Source: Limisphaerales bacterium
GTDB lineage: Bacteria > Verrucomicrobiota > Verrucomicrobiia > Limisphaerales > UBA8199
DNA length: 7,732 nt
Assembly (NCBI GenBank): GCA_025356925.1
Contig: JANXQE010000287.1
Location: 1 to 7,732, forward strand
Direction of reading: 5' to 3'
Position numbers and translations under genes: made by a program. This document shows, in pieces, positions 6,313 through 7,732 of this stretch. The stretch's first letter is position 1. Each line of letters opens with the position of its first letter. Under the pieces are notes generated by a model, which had not been told where the DNA came from, searched no databases, and saw nothing but the letters and a program-made list of their open reading frames with translations.

Positions 6313-6487
6313 ATGACATACAACGATTGGCTAAAGACGGTGCCAATAGAAATCACAGCCGATACTCTTTATTCGATTGCTATTGAAAATAATCCCTCGT
6401 GAACGCGGCTACTCAATGCACGAGGAGCCCGCAGAATACTCGCCCGATTCGATCCCCGACGACCTCCGCTCGAACGTACCCCTTTAG
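6313..6487 (+). pseudogene. Four-helix-bundle / IVS-type protein remnant (N- and C-termini joined out of frame)
   Basis: From ATG 6313 the frame reads MTYNDWLKTVPIEITADTL, which resembles the N-terminus of Verrucomicrobiota four-helix-bundle proteins (PF05635, 23S rRNA-intervening-sequence proteins). It then goes off-family and stops at TGA 6400-6402. In another frame, from about 6371 to TAG 6485-6487, one reads IRLLLKIIPRERG, then HEEPAEYSPDSIPDDL and NVPL. This resembles the last helix and C-terminal tail of the same family. The junction falls near 6370-6373. The helices between, about 100 residues in an intact protein, are missing, and the two ends are out of frame. Intact relatives are small basic proteins of unclear role, related to the Avd accessory protein of diversity-generating retroelements. 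The family call comes from remembered motifs and should be tested by alignment. Confidence 0.55.
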
Positions 6488-6488
6488 C

Positions 6489-6516
6489 ACGCACCACGCA
6501 CCACGCACCACGCACC
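6489..6516 (+). repeat. Right heptamer array, 4 x ACGCACC, abutting the hemC start codon
   Basis: Four perfect tandem copies (6489-6495, 6496-6502, 6503-6509, 6510-6516), directly followed by ATG 6517. The array fills the place where a ribosome binding site would be, and it can pair fully with 6274-6301. Confidence 0.97.
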
Positions 6517-7530
6517 ATGCCCATCTTCGTCGCCACTCGCGGTAGCGCGCTCGCACTGGCTCAAGCCAACCTGATCCTTAGCCAATGCCGTGCCGCTTTC
6601 CCTCAGCTCGAATTCGAGCTCAAGATCATCAAAACCACGGGTGATAAGCTCCAAACGGCCTCGTTAGCTCAGGAAAGCAAAACCTTGCCGAAGGGCCTGT
6701 TCACGAAAGAGCTGGAGGTCGCCCTGCTCGACCATCAAGCCGATTTGGCAGTTCACAGTTTGAAAGACTTGCCGACGGAGCTGCCGGCGGGTCTGAAATT
6801 GGGAGCGGTGGGCAAACGCGCGGATGTGCGCGATGTCCTGATCTTTCGAGCAGCAGTCCCGGTCGCCCCGTCCCTCACCGGTCAAGAACGCGCTCAAGAC
6901 CTCGCCCAGACCCCGGTCCGTCGAGGTTTCCGAGCCGGGCTGCGAATTGAAGATCTCCCCGCCGGCGCCGTGGTTGCCACCAGCAGTACTCGGCGCCGCG
7001 CGCAGTTGTTGGTCCTGAATCCGCGGCTCAGCGCTCCCGATATCCGTGGCAACGTTCTGACTCGAATCCAAAAGCTTGCCGCGAAACCCGAACTCGATGC
7101 GACGATTCTTGCGCTGGCCGGGATGACCCGGCTCAACTACCGGATAACGGATCAAGGAGAACTTCAGGGCGAGAACATTCCCGAGGGCCTGCTTGCGAGC
7201 GTGCTGGACACTGAGGTCATGCTCCCGTGCGTCGGGCAAGGGGCCATCGGCATCGAGATTCGACAGGACGACGAGCGGATCAGCGCTCTTTGCGAAGGTC
7301 TGAATGATGCTCAAACTTTTCGCTGCGTTACCGCCGAACGCGCTTTCCTGGCCGGCATGGGTGGCGGCTGTCAGAGCCCCGTGGCTGCCTATGCGGTCGT
7401 CAGAGGCGAAGAACTCCACATGCGTGCCCTTTCCTTTGCCTCGGGCCCGGTGCGACGCGGTCAAGCCACGCGCTCCCTCGACGAGGCCACCGAACTCGGG
7501 CTCCAACTCGCCGCCGAACTCAAAGTGTAA
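6517..7530 (+). CDS. hemC: Hydroxymethylbilane synthase (porphobilinogen deaminase)
   Basis: This 337-residue cytoplasmic enzyme joins four porphobilinogen units into hydroxymethylbilane on a covalently bound dipyrromethane cofactor. Motifs in order: ATRGSALALAQANLI (6-20), KTTGDK (39-44), GLFTKELEVALL (60-71) and HSLKDLPTELP (80-90) with the catalytic Asp84. Then come TSSTRRRAQLL (155-165), DIRGNVLTRIQKL (175-187) and GMGGGCQSPVAAY (280-292), where Cys285 is the cofactor attachment residue. Compared with E. coli HemC there are about 28 extra residues between RDVLIF (105-110) and LPAG (147-150), close to the domain 1/2 hinge; most homologues have about 310 residues. ATG 6517 gives the conserved N-terminus but has no Shine-Dalgarno, because a heptamer repeat abuts it. 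It follows hemA on the same strand, 251 bp downstream, with a mobile-element remnant in between. Confidence 0.95.
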   Translation: MPIFVATRGSALALAQANLILSQCRAAFPQLEFELKIIKTTGDKLQTASLAQESKTLPKGLFTKELEVALLDHQADLAVHSLKDLPTELPAGLKLGAVGKRADVRDVLIFRAAVPVAPSLTGQERAQDLAQTPVRRGFRAGLRIEDLPAGAVVATSSTRRRAQLLVLNPRLSAPDIRGNVLTRIQKLAAKPELDATILALAGMTRLNYRITDQGELQGENIPEGLLASVLDTEVMLPCVGQGAIGIEIRQDDERISALCEGLNDAQTFRCVTAERAFLAGMGGGCQSPVAAYAVVRGEELHMRALSFASGPVRRGQATRSLDEATELGLQLAAELKV

Positions 7531-7732
7531 TGCGGCGCGCGGCCATTCCTGTCCGCAGCAACGCAGGTAGCAGAGTGAGCGCAAAGCACGCCGTCAACGG
7601 CGAGCGGGTGGAAAGGCACCGGCACCCCATTGAAATGATTCTTCGTCCCGCTATTGTTCAAATTACCCGCGAGCCGCGCGCAAATCTTTCTCCCCGTTCG
7701 GCCTTCGGCCTTCGGGTTTCGGATTTCCGGCG
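7530..7732 (+). other. Open frame running off the window end after hemC; doubtful gene start
   Basis: ATG 7530-7532 overlaps the hemC stop as TAATG, and the frame stays open to the window end (67 codons). A further in-frame GTG is at 7575 and an ATG at 7635. TAATG overlap would suggest translational coupling to a next gene. Against this, the peptide is Arg-rich, shows no motif I know, does not look like the start of HemD, CobA or HemB, and ends by translating a TTCGGCC repeat. It may simply be intergenic DNA. The stretch also contains a perfect CGCCG-TCAA-CGGCG hairpin (7589-7602) without a T-run. Confidence 0.2.
7697..7732 (+). repeat. TTCGGCC-type short repeat, second copy at window end
   Basis: TTCGGCC is repeated in tandem from 7697. 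It is followed by TTCGGG and a TTTCGG/TTTCCGG stretch. The 13-mer at 7704-7716 is identical to 4214-4226. It is cut by the window end. It could be a dispersed intergenic repeat of this genome. Confidence 0.35.

Larger units (their letters stand above)
6274..6516. mobile_element. IVS-like mini-element: heptamer-array inverted repeats around a deleted four-helix-bundle gene
   Basis: Two perfectly complementary 28-bp arms (6274-6301 and 6489-6516) each consist of four exact heptamers, GGTGCGT on the left and ACGCACC on the right. They enclose 187 bp that are clearly more AT-rich than the surrounding hem genes and hold the two ends of a four-helix-bundle (23S intervening-sequence type) gene. The element begins 8 bp after the hemA stop and ends on the base before the hemC ATG. 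The layout of inverted arms around an IVS-protein gene parallels the intervening sequences inserted in 23S rRNA, here between protein genes. I infer a non-autonomous, internally deleted derivative. The arms and core are seen directly; mobility is inference. Confidence 0.6.

Noticed and set aside
6664..7584. 306-codon minus-strand frame opposite hemC
   Set aside because: It is the antisense shadow of a well-conserved hemC with all active-site motifs; its translation shows no family signal.

Overview
The window looks like chromosomal DNA of a soil or freshwater bacterium of the Verrucomicrobiota type. This is inferred from gene style and remembered family resemblance, not from a search. The signs are a GC-rich genome with almost no Shine-Dalgarno sequences, a compact hemX-hemA-hemC block, large secreted proteins of unknown role, and remnants of two small mobile elements (a REP-associated tyrosine transposase and a 23S-IVS-type four-helix-bundle gene) of kinds common in that phylum. 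All real genes lie on the + strand.

Left part (1-3488). The first 236 bases are a perfect 95-bp inverted repeat with a 46-base spacer that starts at base 1. It is most simply a fold-back artefact at a contig end. It cuts off the 5' part of a gene whose remaining C-terminus resembles DUF362 proteins. Next comes a secreted subtilisin-family (S8) protease with an unusual N-terminal STN-like domain. A 457-bp non-coding stretch with a possible terminator and leader hairpins follows. Then comes a secreted protein with a carboxypeptidase-regulatory-like beta-sandwich and a cysteine-bearing C-terminal domain.

Middle (3489-4311). A dead REP-associated (Y1/HUH) transposase, with frameshifts, a stop, a broken HUH motif and a large internal deletion, sits between imperfect terminal inverted repeats (3651-3672 and 4160-4182). 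Its decayed reading frame runs open into the following membrane-protein gene, so a naive gene call would give that protein a false N-terminal extension of about 149 residues.

Right part (4312-7530). hemX-like (eight membrane segments, CcsA/HemX family), hemA (glutamyl-tRNA reductase) and hemC (hydroxymethylbilane synthase) form a tetrapyrrole-synthesis cluster. HemA makes glutamate-1-semialdehyde from glutamyl-tRNA. HemC later condenses four porphobilinogens. HemX is thought, from Bacillus, to influence HemA level. HemA is short at its C-terminus, and HemC has about 28 extra residues near its domain hinge.

The most striking object lies between hemA and hemC (6274-6516). Two perfectly complementary 28-bp arms, each four copies of the heptamer GGTGCGT/ACGCACC, enclose a 187-bp AT-richer core. 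The core holds the N- and C-terminal ends of what looks like a four-helix-bundle (IVS protein, PF05635-like) gene joined out of frame across a large internal deletion. The right arm ends on the base before the hemC ATG, so hemC has no Shine-Dalgarno, and a co-transcript would fold into a long perfect stem at its start codon. This resembles a MITE-like derivative of an IVS-type element outside rRNA.
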